64,000 nt of DNA from Pseudomonas brenneri. Its GTDB lineage: Bacteria > Pseudomonadota > Gammaproteobacteria > Pseudomonadales > Pseudomonadaceae. The stretch spans positions 372,001 through 436,000 of the forward strand of contig NZ_VFIL01000005.1 in assembly GCF_007858285.1 (NCBI RefSeq), read 5' to 3'. Made by a program: the position numbers and the translations under genes. Below are positions 1-8,740 of this stretch, one piece after another (the stretch's first letter is position 1; the number at the start of each line of letters is the position of its first letter). The notes below the pieces were generated by a model. That model did not search any database and had not been told where the DNA came from. It saw only the letters and a program-made list of their open reading frames with translations.

Positions 1-1
1 C

Positions 2-364
2 GCCAAGCTGCTGGAGCAGAAATTCAAACTGCACTTTCGTGTGGATAACCGCAGTGACTCGGACCTGACCGTGCGCGGCCTGATCTACAAGATAAGCCTG
101 GCCAATGTGGAACTGACCGAAGGCGAGTCCAACGAATGGCTGACCATTGCGCCCCATGGCCGGGGATTTTTCAAAGTCACGGTGCGCACCAACCTGTGGC
201 CGCAGGTGCGGGAAATCGCCGACCTGCTGAAAAATCCGGATCGTCCCATCCCCTATCGCCTGGAAGGTGAGTTGAAAACCGGATTATTCATCGGTAACGA
301 CGTGCACGTGATGCGCAATGACGAGATAATCCCCGGCGATTTTATTCCGGAGCGACACCAATGA
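2..364 (+). CDS. LEA type 2 / WHy-domain protein, 5' partial
   Basis: The reading frame is open from the first bases of the window, so the N-terminus lies outside it and only about 120 C-terminal residues are visible. The pattern (basic start, then alternating hydrophobic strands with [13 protein letters not shown] and VELTEGES) fits the LEA-2/WHy beta-sandwich. In Pseudomonas such proteins are usually small lipoproteins of unknown role; I cannot see the signal sequence. Its stop overlaps the next start in an ATGA, so the two genes are probably co-translated. The family call is by pattern only. Confidence 0.7.
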   Translation, partial: AKLLEQKFKLHFRVDNRSDSDLTVRGLIYKISLANVELTEGESNEWLTIAPHGRGFFKVTVRTNLWPQVREIADLLKNPDRPIPYRLEGELKTGLFIGNDVHVMRNDEIIPGDFIPERHQ

Positions 365-561
365 CTCAGCAACCCCATGTCCATGGTCCTGACTGCAACC
401 ACGATCACGATCACCACGATCACGACCATGGTCATGTCCACGGCCCGAACTGCGGCCATGCCCACCAGGAACCCGTGCGCAATGCCCTGAAGGATGTGGG
501 CCGCAACGACCCATGCCCATGCGGCAGCGCCAAGAAGTTCAAGAAGTGCCACGGTGTCTGA
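361..561 (+). CDS. His-rich SEC-C motif small protein
   Basis: A 66-residue protein with two parts. Residues 6-35 hold about a dozen histidines, with two HGPxC units (Cys12, Cys31) separated by alternating His/Asp. Residues 50-64 form a SEC-C zinc motif, [14 protein letters not shown] (Cys52, Cys54, Cys63, His64), like the one at the SecA C-terminus that binds zinc and SecB. It is too short to be a SecA fragment. Its start overlaps the stop of the LEA-like gene by 4 bases. Metal binding is a safe inference; the cellular role is unknown. A REP-like hairpin follows it. Confidence 0.85.
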   Translation: MTQQPHVHGPDCNHDHDHHDHDHGHVHGPNCGHAHQEPVRNALKDVGRNDPCPCGSAKKFKKCHGV

Positions 562-571
562 TACACCCCAC

Positions 572-591
572 GGAGCCGGCTTGCCGGCTCC
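572..591. repeat. REP-like palindrome (GGAGCCGGC type)
   Basis: A perfect 9-base stem (572-580 with 583-591) and a 2-base centre. It has the same core as the arms of the REPIN at 1366-1467. It lies 11 bases after the SEC-C gene stop and may also end its transcript, although only a weak T-run follows. Confidence 0.7.
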
Positions 592-713
592 TACAGTTCT
601 ATCGATAGACCCAAATATTTCATTGAATTTTCGGTAGTCGAACATTACCTATACCTACAGGCACATCATCGGGCGTCCTGCCCGCTCAAGCATCACCAAT
701 CCTGGAGAGCTTC

Positions 714-1358
714 ATGATCGACCTGTATTACTGGACCACACCCAACGGTCACAAGATTTCGTTGTTCCTGGAAGAAGCCGGCCTGCCCTACGAGGTGCAC
801 CCGATCAACATTGGCCAGGGCGACCAGTTCAAGCCAGACTTCCTGAAGATCGCGCCCAACAACCGTATTCCCGCCATTGTCGATCAGCAGCCGAGCGACG
901 GTGGCGCACCGATTTCCCTGTTTGAATCCGGTGCCATCCTGTTGTACCTCGCAGAAAAGACCGGCCAGTTCCTGCCCAGGGACCTGCGCGGTCGCCAGGA
1001 AGCGCTGCAATGGCTGTTCTGGCAAATGGGCGGCCTGGGGCCGATGGCCGGGCAGAATCACCATTTCAGCCAGTTCGCCCCGGAAAAAATCCCCTACGCC
1101 ATCAAACGCTACGTCGATGAAACCGCCCGCCTCTATGGCGTACTGGACCGACACCTGGCCGATCGCAGCTTCGTCGCCGGCGAGGCCTACAGCATTGCCG
1201 ATATGGCGATCTACCCGTGGATCGTTTCCCACAAATGGCAGAGCCAGCGCCTGGAAGATTTTCCCCACCTGCATCGCTGGTTCAACCTGATCAAGGAGCG
1301 TCCGGCGACGGTGCGGGCCTATGATTGGGTGCAGAAGGTCAACCCGCCAAAATCCTGA
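714..1358 (+). CDS. Glutathione S-transferase family, YfcG-like disulfide oxidoreductase
   Basis: The protein has 214 residues, close to E. coli YfcG (215). The N-terminal thioredoxin-fold domain begins with TTPNGHKISLFLEE, placing Thr9 and Asn11 where YfcG (Nu class) uses Thr and Asn to activate glutathione. The FESGAILLYLAEK segment near residue 70 binds the glutathione gamma-glutamyl group. The all-helical C-terminal domain carries SIADMAIYPW. It is cytosolic and probably reduces disulfides or peroxides with glutathione. A good ribosome site (GGAGAG) precedes the ATG. A GST gene also lies beside quiP in P. aeruginosa, as here. Confidence 0.88.
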   Translation: MIDLYYWTTPNGHKISLFLEEAGLPYEVHPINIGQGDQFKPDFLKIAPNNRIPAIVDQQPSDGGAPISLFESGAILLYLAEKTGQFLPRDLRGRQEALQWLFWQMGGLGPMAGQNHHFSQFAPEKIPYAIKRYVDETARLYGVLDRHLADRSFVAGEAYSIADMAIYPWIVSHKWQSQRLEDFPHLHRWFNLIKERPATVRAYDWVQKVNPPKS

Positions 1359-1365
1359 TCGTGCC

Positions 1366-1467
1366 CTGTAGGAGCCGGCTTGCCGGCGAAGATCGTTAAT
1401 GAAAACGCTGAGTGCCTGGATAAACGTGGCGCCGGGTAGTTTTTCGCCGGCAAGCCGGCTCCTACAG
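1366..1467. repeat. REPIN, GTAGGAGCCGGCTTGCCGGC type
   Basis: Two perfectly complementary 25-base arms (1366-1390 and 1443-1467) flank a 52-base centre, the layout of a REP doublet mobilised by RAYT transposases. It sits between the GST gene and the acylase gene and probably folds in the GST mRNA 3' end. Confidence 0.85.
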
Positions 1468-1565
1468 GGATTTGAAAAAATTAGCATCGCCTCCCGCTTG
1501 CGTCGGTTCGCCGCGCTCACTAACGTAGCGCCTTTACTGACGTTACCCCCCGCAGGAGCTTTGCC

Positions 1566-4007
1566 ATGGCCTCGCCAGCCCTCTCACGTTTTCTTCCCCG
1601 GTTCGGCGTTGCCGCGGCAGTGGCCAGTGCCTTGGGCCTGGCCGGTTGCCAGTCACTGAACAGCCAGGACACCCTGCCTCCCGTCTCCGGCGTACAGCCG
1701 CTCAAGGGCCTGGCGCAAAATGTTTCCGTACGACGCAACAGCCAGGGCATGCCGCTGATTGAAAGCAGCACGTTCCACGATGCGCTGTTCACCCTCGGTT
1801 ATGTGCACGCCAGCGACCGGATCAACCAGATGGTCACCCTGCGCCTGCTGGCCCAGGGCCGTCTGGCGGAAATGTCCGGGCCGGATGTGCTGGATGTCGA
1901 CCGTTTCATGCGTGCCGTCAACCTGAAGAAAAGCGCCAGCGAGCTGTACAACGCCTCGTCGCCGCGCCTCAAGCGCTTCTTCGAAGTGTATGCACGCGGG
2001 GTCAACGCCTACCTGTTCCGCTACCGCGACAAGCTGCCGGCAGACCTGGCCCAGACCGGCTACAAGCCCGAATACTGGAAGCCGGAGGATTCGGCGCTGC
2101 TGTTCTGCCTGCTCAACTTCAGTGAGTCGGCCAACCTGCAGGAAGAACTGTCCGCCCTGGTACTGGCGCAAAAAATCGGCGCCGACAAACTCGCCTGGCT
2201 GACCCCAAGCTACCCGGACGAGCCGCTGCCTGCGGCGGAGTCCGACAAGCTCAAGGGCGTCAACCTCGGCCAGATTCCCGGTCTCGCCACGCTCACCAGC
2301 ATCAACGAGCGCCTCGGCAGCCTCAACACCCTCGGGGTTTCCACCTCCAGCAACTGGGCCATCGCCCCGCAACGCAGCCGCAGTGGCCGCAGCCTGCTGG
2401 CGAACGACCTGTCGACGCCAATGCAGGCGCCGTCCCTGTGGACTTTCGTACAAATCCGCGCGCCGAAATACCAGGCGGCCGGGGTGTCGATTGCCGGGAT
2501 TCCTACCCTGCTGTCGGGTTTCAACGGCAAGGTGGCCTGGAGCATGAGCCAGGTGTCCGGCGATACCCAGGACCTGTTCCTGGAGAAGGTCAAACGCCAG
2601 GGCAGCGCGCTGTACTACGAACACAATGGCAAATGGCTGCCGACCATCGTGCGTAACGAAACCTTCTTCGCCAAGGGCCAGCGACCGATCCGCGAGGCGG
2701 TGTACGAAACCCGCCACGGGCCGCTGCTCAACAGCGCCCAGTCGCTGACCAGCGGTTATGGCCTGGCCCTGCAAACCGCCGACTTCAAGGATGACAAGAG
2801 CCTGGATGCGTTTTTCGACCTGTCCCGGGCGCAGAACGTGGAAAAAGCCTCGGACGCCAGCCGCGAAATTCGTGCGATCCCCCTGAACATGGTGTTTGCC
2901 GACGCCAGCAATATCGGCTGGCAGGTCACCGGGCGCTTCCCCAACCGCCGCGAAGGCGAAGGCCTGCTGCCGTCGCCAGGCTGGGACGGGCGCTTTGACT
3001 GGGATGGCTACGCCGACGCGATGCTGCACCCCTATGACCAGGACCCGCCACAAGGTTGGGTCGGCACGGCCAACCAGCGCACCGTGCCCCACGGCTATGG
3101 CATGCAACTGTCCAACTCCTGGGCCGCGCCAGAGCGCAGCGAACGCCTGGGGCAACTGGCCGGTAACGGCAAGCACGACAGCCGTAGCGTAATCGCCATG
3201 CAGTACGACCAGACCACGCTGTTCGCTGCCAAGCTCAAAAGCATGTTCCAGGCGCCGGGTATGGCCCTGCCACTGAAACAGGCGATCGATGCCCTGCCTG
3301 CTGCCGATCGGGCCAAGGCGCAGGAGACCCTGGGCCGCCTGATGGCGTTCGACGGGCGCCTGGCTGCCACGTCGAGCGATGCTGCGATCTACCAACTGTT
3401 CCTGCAAGAAAGCGCCAAGCAGATTTTCCTCGATGAACTGGGCCCGCAAACCAGTGCCACCTGGAAAGCCTTTGTCAGCAACGCCAACCTGTCCTACGCC
3501 GCCCAGGCCGATCATCTGTTGGGGCGCGAAGACAGCCCATTCTGGGACGACCTGCGCACTGCGCAAAAAGAAGACAAACCGGTGATCCTCGCCCGCAGCC
3601 TGGCCGCTGCGATCACCGCCGGCGACAGCCTGCTGGGCGCAGATCACAAGGCCTGGCAATGGGGCAAATTGCACAGCTACACCTGGAAGAACACCAGCGG
3701 CCAGACCCTGCGTGGTCCGGTGGCGGCAGGTGGCGATCACACCACCTTGAATGCATCGCCCTACAACTGGGGGCAGGACTTCGCCACCACTCAGGTCCAG
3801 GCCCTGCGCATGATTGTGGATTTCGGCCAGGTGGAACCGATGATGGGCCAGGGCGGTATCGGCCAATCCGGCAACCCCGCCAGCCCGAACTATGCCAATG
3901 GCATCGATCCGTGGCTCAAGGCGCAATACTTGAGCTTCCCGATGCAGCCGCAGAACTTTGACAAGGTGTACGGCAAGACTCGATTGACTCTGGTCCCTGG
4001 GAAATAA
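1566..4007 (+). CDS. quiP: Penicillin-acylase family Ntn hydrolase, probable acyl-homoserine lactone acylase QuiP
   Basis: An 813-residue protein. Residues 1-28 are a lipoprotein signal ending in lipobox LAGC (Cys28). The family is made as a precursor cut into alpha and beta chains; the new beta N-terminus and nucleophile should be Ser262 in [10 protein letters not shown]. Other family signatures are [18 protein letters not shown] and [16 protein letters not shown] near the C-terminus. QuiP of P. aeruginosa degrades long-chain acyl-homoserine lactones and also lies beside a GST gene, which supports the symbol. Substrate cannot be read from sequence, since beta-lactam and other amide acylases share the fold. 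AGGAG precedes the ATG. Confidence 0.75.
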   Translation: MASPALSRFLPRFGVAAAVASALGLAGCQSLNSQDTLPPVSGVQPLKGLAQNVSVRRNSQGMPLIESSTFHDALFTLGYVHASDRINQMVTLRLLAQGRLAEMSGPDVLDVDRFMRAVNLKKSASELYNASSPRLKRFFEVYARGVNAYLFRYRDKLPADLAQTGYKPEYWKPEDSALLFCLLNFSESANLQEELSALVLAQKIGADKLAWLTPSYPDEPLPAAESDKLKGVNLGQIPGLATLTSINERLGSLNTLGVSTSSNWAIAPQRSRSGRSLLANDLSTPMQAPSLWTFVQIRAPKYQAAGVSIAGIPTLLSGFNGKVAWSMSQVSGDTQDLFLEKVKRQGSALYYEHNGKWLPTIVRNETFFAKGQRPIREAVYETRHGPLLNSAQSLTSGYGLALQTADFKDDKSLDAFFDLSRAQNVEKASDASREIRAIPLNMVFADASNIGWQVTGRFPNRREGEGLLPSPGWDGRFDWDGYADAMLHPYDQDPPQGWVGTANQRTVPHGYGMQLSNSWAAPERSERLGQLAGNGKHDSRSVIAMQYDQTTLFAAKLKSMFQAPGMALPLKQAIDALPAADRAKAQETLGRLMAFDGRLAATSSDAAIYQLFLQESAKQIFLDELGPQTSATWKAFVSNANLSYAAQADHLLGREDSPFWDDLRTAQKEDKPVILARSLAAAITAGDSLLGADHKAWQWGKLHSYTWKNTSGQTLRGPVAAGGDHTTLNASPYNWGQDFATTQVQALRMIVDFGQVEPMMGQGGIGQSGNPASPNYANGIDPWLKAQYLSFPMQPQNFDKVYGKTRLTLVPGK

Positions 4008-4014
4008 CCCCATA

Positions 4015-4038
4015 TAGGAGCTGACGAGCCAGCTCCTA
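4015..4038 (+). terminator. Hairpin after the acylase gene, REP half-site-like
   Basis: An 8-base stem (TAGGAGCT with AGCTCCTA) starts 7 bases after the acylase stop. It lacks a long T-run, so it is either a weak terminator or a decayed REP unit. The sequence resembles the GGAGC arms of the other repeats. Confidence 0.45.
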
Positions 4039-4250
4039 CAGTTCGTGACCCGCCCGCACTGCAATGGTGCTGAAGATCTGTAGCGCCCGATATCGGGCGC
4101 TTACCACGTTGCCCTTCGCGTAATCCTGCCAATTTAAAAGACTGTTCAGAACTATGGTGCAGAAATTGCTACCTGGGATACGTCTGACACCGTTCAGTAA
4201 CAGTCCTAATCGCGCCACAAGCGCTTATCTTGGTTTCCAGGGATTACTTA

Positions 4251-5033
4251 ATGAAAAAAGCATTGCTGACCCTTTCTGCACTCGCGCTGTGCATGGCCGC
4301 CGGTACCGCCTTGGCCAAGGAATACAAAGAATTGCGTTTTGGTGTGGATCCTTCCTACGCGCCGTTTGAATCCAAGGCCGCCGACGGCAGCCTGGTGGGC
4401 TTCGACATCGACCTGGGCAATGCCATTTGTGCGGAGCTGAAGGTCAAGTGCAAGTGGGTGGAAAGCGACTTCGACGGCATGATCCCGGGCCTGAAAGCCA
4501 AGAAATTCGACGGTGTGATTTCCTCCATGACCGTGACCCCGGCCCGCGAAAAAGTCATCGATTTTTCCAATGAGCTGTTTTCCGGGCCCACCTCCTATGT
4601 CTTCAAAAAAGGCTCGGGCCTGAGCGAAGACACCGCATCCCTCAAAGGCAAGACGGTGGGGTATGAGCAAGGCACCATCCAGGAAGCCTACGCCAAGGCC
4701 GTGCTGGATAAGGCCGGGGTGAAAACCCAGGCCTATCAGAACCAGGACCAGGTCTATGCCGACCTGACGTCGGGCCGCCTCGATGCATCGATCCAGGACA
4801 TGCTGCAAGCCGAACTGGGCTTTTTGAAATCGCCACAAGGCGCGGACTACGAAGTCAGCAAGCCGGTGGACAGCGAACTGCTGCCCTCCAAGACCGCCGT
4901 GGGCATCGCAAAAGGTAACAAAGAGCTGAAAGCCCTTCTGGATAAAGGTATCAAAGCGTTACACGATGACGGCACCTACGCCACCCTCCAGAAAAAGCAC
5001 TTTGGCGATCTGAACCTGTTCAGCGGCAAGTAA
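4251..5033 (+). CDS. Periplasmic amino-acid-binding protein, HisJ/ArgT/AotJ type
   Basis: A 260-residue solute-binding protein of family 3. The signal peptide ends after GTALA (about residue 22). FGVDPSYAPFESKAADGSLVGFD is the usual ligand-loop region, followed by MTVTPAREKVIDFS. An in-frame ATG at 4230 exists, but the start at 4251 gives a normal signal peptide. It delivers a basic amino acid (histidine, arginine, lysine or ornithine class) to the permeases encoded next. The gene order binding protein, two permeases, AstE-like protein, ATPase matches the aotJQMOP layout; sequence alone does not separate arginine/ornithine from histidine uptake. Confidence 0.88.
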   Translation: MKKALLTLSALALCMAAGTALAKEYKELRFGVDPSYAPFESKAADGSLVGFDIDLGNAICAELKVKCKWVESDFDGMIPGLKAKKFDGVISSMTVTPAREKVIDFSNELFSGPTSYVFKKGSGLSEDTASLKGKTVGYEQGTIQEAYAKAVLDKAGVKTQAYQNQDQVYADLTSGRLDASIQDMLQAELGFLKSPQGADYEVSKPVDSELLPSKTAVGIAKGNKELKALLDKGIKALHDDGTYATLQKKHFGDLNLFSGK

Positions 5034-5093
5034 TGCTGCGGTGCCCGCTCCGGCAAGGGGCGGGCGCACGACCGATGGCCAAAGGCATACCCT

Positions 5094-5822
5094 ATGTTTG
5101 AAGACCTGTTGCAGACCCTCGGGCTTGGCGCGTTCAGCCTGAAAGGGTTTGGCCCGCTGTTGCTGCAAGGTACCTGGATGACCCTCAAGTTATCGGTACT
5201 GTCCCTGGCCGTCAGCGTCGTGCTGGGGCTGATCGGTGCCAGCGCCAAGCTGTCCAGCCTGGCGTTATTGCGCATTCCCGCACAGCTCTACACCACCTTG
5301 ATTCGCGGGGTGCCGGACCTGGTGCTGATGCTGCTGATTTTCTACAGCCTGCAAACCTGGCTGACCGGGTTCACCGACTACATGGAATGGGAGTACATCG
5401 AGATCAACCCGTTCGGCGCCGGGGTGATTACCCTGGGCTTTATCTACGGCGCCTATTTCACCGAGACCTTTCGTGGTGCGATCCTCGCCGTACCCCGTGG
5501 CCAGTTGGAAGCCGCCACCGCCTATGGCCTCAAGCGCGGGCAGCGTTTTCGCTACGTAACCTTCCCGCAAATGATGCGCTTCGCCCTGCCGGGCATCGGC
5601 AATAACTGGATGGTGATGCTCAAGGCCACGGCGCTGGTATCAATCATCGGCCTGGCCGACGTGGTCAAGGCCGCACAGGACGCCGGCAAGAGCACTTACC
5701 AACTGTTCTTTTTCCTGGTGGTCGCGGCCTTGATCTACCTGGTCATCACCAGCGTCTCCAACTTCGTCCTGCGCTGGCTGGAAAGCCGTTACTCCGCAGG
5801 CGTACGGGAGGCGGTGCGATGA
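5094..5822 (+). CDS. Amino-acid ABC transporter permease, HisQ/AotQ type
   Basis: A 242-residue inner-membrane protein with about five membrane helices. The EAA loop that contacts the ATPase is GQLEAATAYGLKRGQRF near residues 138-155. It is one of two related permease subunits forming the heterodimeric pore. It starts 60 bases after the binding-protein gene, and its stop overlaps the next permease start by 4 bases. Substrate class follows from the operon rather than from this subunit. Confidence 0.88.
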   Translation: MFEDLLQTLGLGAFSLKGFGPLLLQGTWMTLKLSVLSLAVSVVLGLIGASAKLSSLALLRIPAQLYTTLIRGVPDLVLMLLIFYSLQTWLTGFTDYMEWEYIEINPFGAGVITLGFIYGAYFTETFRGAILAVPRGQLEAATAYGLKRGQRFRYVTFPQMMRFALPGIGNNWMVMLKATALVSIIGLADVVKAAQDAGKSTYQLFFFLVVAALIYLVITSVSNFVLRWLESRYSAGVREAVR

Positions 5823-6529
5823 TCGAACTGCTGCAGGAATACTGGCGCCCCTTCCTCTACAGCGACGGTAGCCACATCACCGGCCTTGCCATGACGCTGT
5901 GGCTACTCACGGCCTCGCTCTGCATCGGCTTCGTGGTGTCGATCCCGTTGTCCATCGCCCGCGTCTCGCCCAGCCGCTGGGTGCGCTGGCCGGTGCAGTT
6001 CTACACCTATCTGTTTCGCGGCACACCGCTCTATATCCAGTTGCTGATTTGCTACACCGGCATCTACAGCCTTGCCGCCATTCGCGCGCAACCGGTGCTG
6101 GATGCGTTCTTTCGCGACGCAATGAACTGCACCCTGCTCGCATTCGCCCTCAACACCTGCGCCTACACCACCGAAATATTCGCCGGCGCCATCCGCAGCA
6201 TGGCCCACGGCGAAGTCGAGGCGGCCAAAGCCTATGGCCTGAGCGGCTGGAAACTGTACGCCTACGTGATCATGCCCTCGGCCCTGCGCCGCTCATTGCC
6301 GTACTACAGTAATGAAGTGATCCTGATGCTGCACTCGACGACGGTAGCCTTTACCGCGACGATCCCGGACATTCTCAAAGTGGCCCGGGATGCCAACTCG
6401 GCTACCTTCCTGACCTTCCAATCGTTCGGTATCGCTGCGCTGATCTACCTGACCGTGACCTTTGCCCTGGTCGGTCTGTTTCGTCTGGCGGAGCGTCGCT
6501 GGCTGGCCTTTCTCGGGCCGAGCCATTAA
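5819..6529 (+). CDS. Amino-acid ABC transporter permease, HisM/AotM type
   Basis: The second permease subunit, 236 residues, with the EAA loop HGEVEAAKAYGLSGWKLY near residues 130-147 and several strongly hydrophobic spans. YLFRGTPLYIQLLI is a typical segment of polar amino-acid permeases. The start overlaps the preceding permease stop, so equal synthesis of the two subunits by coupled translation is likely. The next gene begins 9 bases later. Confidence 0.88.
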   Translation: MIELLQEYWRPFLYSDGSHITGLAMTLWLLTASLCIGFVVSIPLSIARVSPSRWVRWPVQFYTYLFRGTPLYIQLLICYTGIYSLAAIRAQPVLDAFFRDAMNCTLLAFALNTCAYTTEIFAGAIRSMAHGEVEAAKAYGLSGWKLYAYVIMPSALRRSLPYYSNEVILMLHSTTVAFTATIPDILKVARDANSATFLTFQSFGIAALIYLTVTFALVGLFRLAERRWLAFLGPSH

Positions 6530-6538
6530 GGAGCCCCT

Positions 6539-7657
6539 ATGCGGCAACAGATTTATCCCCTCCTGGCGCCCGTGCCGGGCACGGCACGGCAGATCCACAG
6601 CTTCCATTTCGGGCCCGAGCAGGCCGAAGGCAAAATCTACATCCAATCCTCGCTGCACGCCGATGAACTGCCGGGCATGCTGGTGGCCTGGCACTTGAAG
6701 GCCCGCCTGGCAGAGCTGGCGGCCGCCGGGCGCCTGCGCAGCGAAATCGTGCTGGTGCCCGTGGCCAATCCGGTGGGCCTGGAGCAGGTGCTGATGGATA
6801 TTCCCCTGGGCCGCTACGAACTGGAGAGCGGGCAGAACTTCAATCGCCTGTTTATCGACCTCAGCGAAGAGGTCGGCAACCAGGTCGAAGGCCTGCTGGG
6901 GGATGATCCCAGGCTTAACGTCGCATTGATCCGCGACAGCCTGCGCCAGGCTCTCGACCGCCATGCACCGGTCACGCAACTGCAATCCCAGCGCCTGGTG
7001 CTGCAACGCCTGGCCTGTGATGCCGATATGGTGCTGGACCTGCATTGCGACTTCGAAGCCGTCGCCCATCTGTACACCACACCCGAGGCCTGGCCCCAGG
7101 TCGAACCGCTGGCCCGCTACATCGGCGCCGAAGCCAGCCTGTTGGCCACCGACTCCGGCGGGCAATCCTTCGATGAGTGTTTCACCCTGCTCTGGTGGCA
7201 GTTGCAGCAACGTTTTGGCGAACGCTTCAAGATTCCCCTCGGCAGCTTTTCCGTGACCCTGGAGTTACGCGGCCAGGGCGATGTCAATCACGGCCTGGCC
7301 AGCCTCGACTGCCAGGCGATCATCGACTACCTGATCCAGTTCGGCGCCATCAGCGGCGAGCCTGCCCCGCTGCCCGACCTGCCCTACCCCGCCACGCCAC
7401 TGGCCGCCGTCGAGCCGGTAGCCACCCCGGAGGGTGGCCTGCTGGTGTTCCACGCATTGCCAGGGGAATACCTGGACGCCGGGCAGTTGGTCGCCGAGGT
7501 CATCGACCCTATTCACGACCGCGTCACCCCCATTCACAACCGCCACGCCGGCCTGATGTATGCCCGATCGTTGCGGCGCATGGCCACGGCCGGCATGGTC
7601 ATTGCCCATATCGCCGGGCTTACGCCCTATCGCAGCGGCTATTTACTATCGCCTTGA
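6539..7657 (+). CDS. Succinylglutamate desuccinylase/aspartoacylase (AstE/AspA) family protein, AotO-like
   Basis: A 372-residue zinc carboxypeptidase-like protein. The expected zinc ligands are His40 and Glu43 (SSLHADE) and His169 (DLHCD), with a likely catalytic Glu242 in TLELRG. All key residues are present, so it is probably an active enzyme. It lies inside the importer operon, between permease and ATPase genes, in the place AotO occupies in the P. aeruginosa arginine/ornithine operon. It may deacylate an imported amino-acid conjugate; no substrate can be read from sequence. AGGAG precedes the ATG. Confidence 0.8.
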   Translation: MRQQIYPLLAPVPGTARQIHSFHFGPEQAEGKIYIQSSLHADELPGMLVAWHLKARLAELAAAGRLRSEIVLVPVANPVGLEQVLMDIPLGRYELESGQNFNRLFIDLSEEVGNQVEGLLGDDPRLNVALIRDSLRQALDRHAPVTQLQSQRLVLQRLACDADMVLDLHCDFEAVAHLYTTPEAWPQVEPLARYIGAEASLLATDSGGQSFDECFTLLWWQLQQRFGERFKIPLGSFSVTLELRGQGDVNHGLASLDCQAIIDYLIQFGAISGEPAPLPDLPYPATPLAAVEPVATPEGGLLVFHALPGEYLDAGQLVAEVIDPIHDRVTPIHNRHAGLMYARSLRRMATAGMVIAHIAGLTPYRSGYLLSP

Positions 7658-7670
7658 GGATGCACGCCCC

Positions 7671-8432
7671 ATGTACAAACTGACCGTTGAAGGCCTGCAT
7701 AAAAGCTATGGCGACCATGAAGTGCTCAAAGGTGTTTCGCTCAAGGCCAAAAGCGGTGATGTGATCAGCCTGATCGGCGCCAGCGGCTCGGGGAAAAGCA
7801 CCTTCTTGCGTTGCATCAACTTCCTTGAACAACCCAATGACGGTGCCATGAGCCTCGACGGCCAGCCAATCCGCATGGTCAGCGACCGCAACGGCATGCG
7901 CGTGGCCGACGAAGATGAGCTGCAGCGCCTGCGCACCCGTCTGGCGATGGTGTTCCAGCACTTCAACCTGTGGAGCCATATGAGCGTGCTGGAAAACATC
8001 ACCATGGCCCCGCGCCGGGTCTTGGGGTGCAGCAAAAAGGACGCCGAGGCGCGTGCCCGGCGCTATCTGGACAAGGTGGGGTTGGCCGCACGGGTGGCCG
8101 ACCAGTATCCAGCGTTCCTCTCGGGTGGCCAGCAGCAGCGGGTGGCTATCGCCCGCGCCCTGGCAATGGAGCCGGAAGTGATGCTGTTCGACGAGCCGAC
8201 CTCAGCCCTGGACCCGGAATTGGTCGGCGAAGTGCTGAGGGTGATCCAGGGCTTGGCTGAAGAGGGGCGGACCATGATCATGGTGACCCACGAGATGAGC
8301 TTTGCACGCAAGGTATCGAGCCAGGTGCTGTTTTTGCACCAAGGCCTGGTGGAGGAGCATGGCGCACCGGAAGACGTGCTGGGCAACCCGAAAAGCGAGC
8401 GGCTGCAACAGTTTCTGACGGGACACGTGTAG
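7671..8432 (+). CDS. Amino-acid ABC transporter ATP-binding protein, HisP/AotP type
   Basis: A 253-residue ATPase with Walker A GASGSGKST (near residue 39), Q-loop MVFQHFNLW, signature LSGGQQQR, Walker B VMLFDEP and H-loop MVTHEMSF. Upstream in-frame codons reach back into the previous gene; the ATG at 7671 gives the standard N-terminus and sits 13 bases after the AstE-like stop. It powers import through the two permeases. It is the last gene of the operon. Confidence 0.9.
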   Translation: MYKLTVEGLHKSYGDHEVLKGVSLKAKSGDVISLIGASGSGKSTFLRCINFLEQPNDGAMSLDGQPIRMVSDRNGMRVADEDELQRLRTRLAMVFQHFNLWSHMSVLENITMAPRRVLGCSKKDAEARARRYLDKVGLAARVADQYPAFLSGGQQQRVAIARALAMEPEVMLFDEPTSALDPELVGEVLRVIQGLAEEGRTMIMVTHEMSFARKVSSQVLFLHQGLVEEHGAPEDVLGNPKSERLQQFLTGHV

Positions 8433-8435
8433 GCG

Positions 8436-8633
8436 TCAGGCCACAGGTGCGGGAGGTGGCTCGTCCGGCAGGGTCGGAACGCCAGGTTCGGAGGGTTGTT
8501 CCGGGGTGTCGGGGTCTGGCTGGCCTGGAATGCCGCCGGCGGCGGGGTCGGCCATCAGGGACCAGGCCAGAACACCAATCTGATTGGGTTCCAGCCGGGC
8601 AAGTTCGGCGCTGATTCGCGGGTCGATCTTCAT
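8436..8633 (-). CDS. Small proline-rich protein of unknown function
   Basis: A 65-residue protein starting at the ATG of MKIDPRISAELARLEP, chosen because a strong GAGGAG ribosome site lies just upstream; a longer frame to 8687 has no such site. The first half is helix-forming. The second half is Pro/Asp/Glu-rich (PDPDTPEQPSEPGVP and so on) and looks disordered. There is no signal peptide. It runs toward the importer operon, whose stop is 3 bases away. It follows dcd on the same strand, separated by a hairpin. Function unknown. Confidence 0.6.
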   Translation of the reverse strand: MKIDPRISAELARLEPNQIGVLAWSLMADPAAGGIPGQPDPDTPEQPSEPGVPTLPDEPPPAPVA

Positions 8634-8653
8634 AGGGTACTCCTCAAGCGTGG

Positions 8654-8678
8654 CTCGGCGCGCTGTGCACGCGCCGAG
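8654..8678 (-). terminator. GC-rich hairpin between dcd and the small proline-rich gene
   Basis: A perfect 9-base stem (8654-8662 with 8670-8678) and 7-base loop, 62 bases after the dcd stop. No T-run follows on the minus strand, and the ribosome site of the next gene begins within about 10 bases. It could therefore be a dcd terminator or a 5'-leader structure of the small gene. Confidence 0.4.
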
Positions 8679-8740
8679 GCAGTACACCCAATAGAGTGCC
8701 TGCCCGCTGACAAATTCCCTTGATCTGTAAGACGTTTCTA

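Noticed and set aside
1653..4064. 803-residue open frame antisense to the acylase gene
   Set aside because: It mirrors a well-supported gene on the plus strand; long antisense frames are common at this GC. No family motif, and its start region has no ribosome site.
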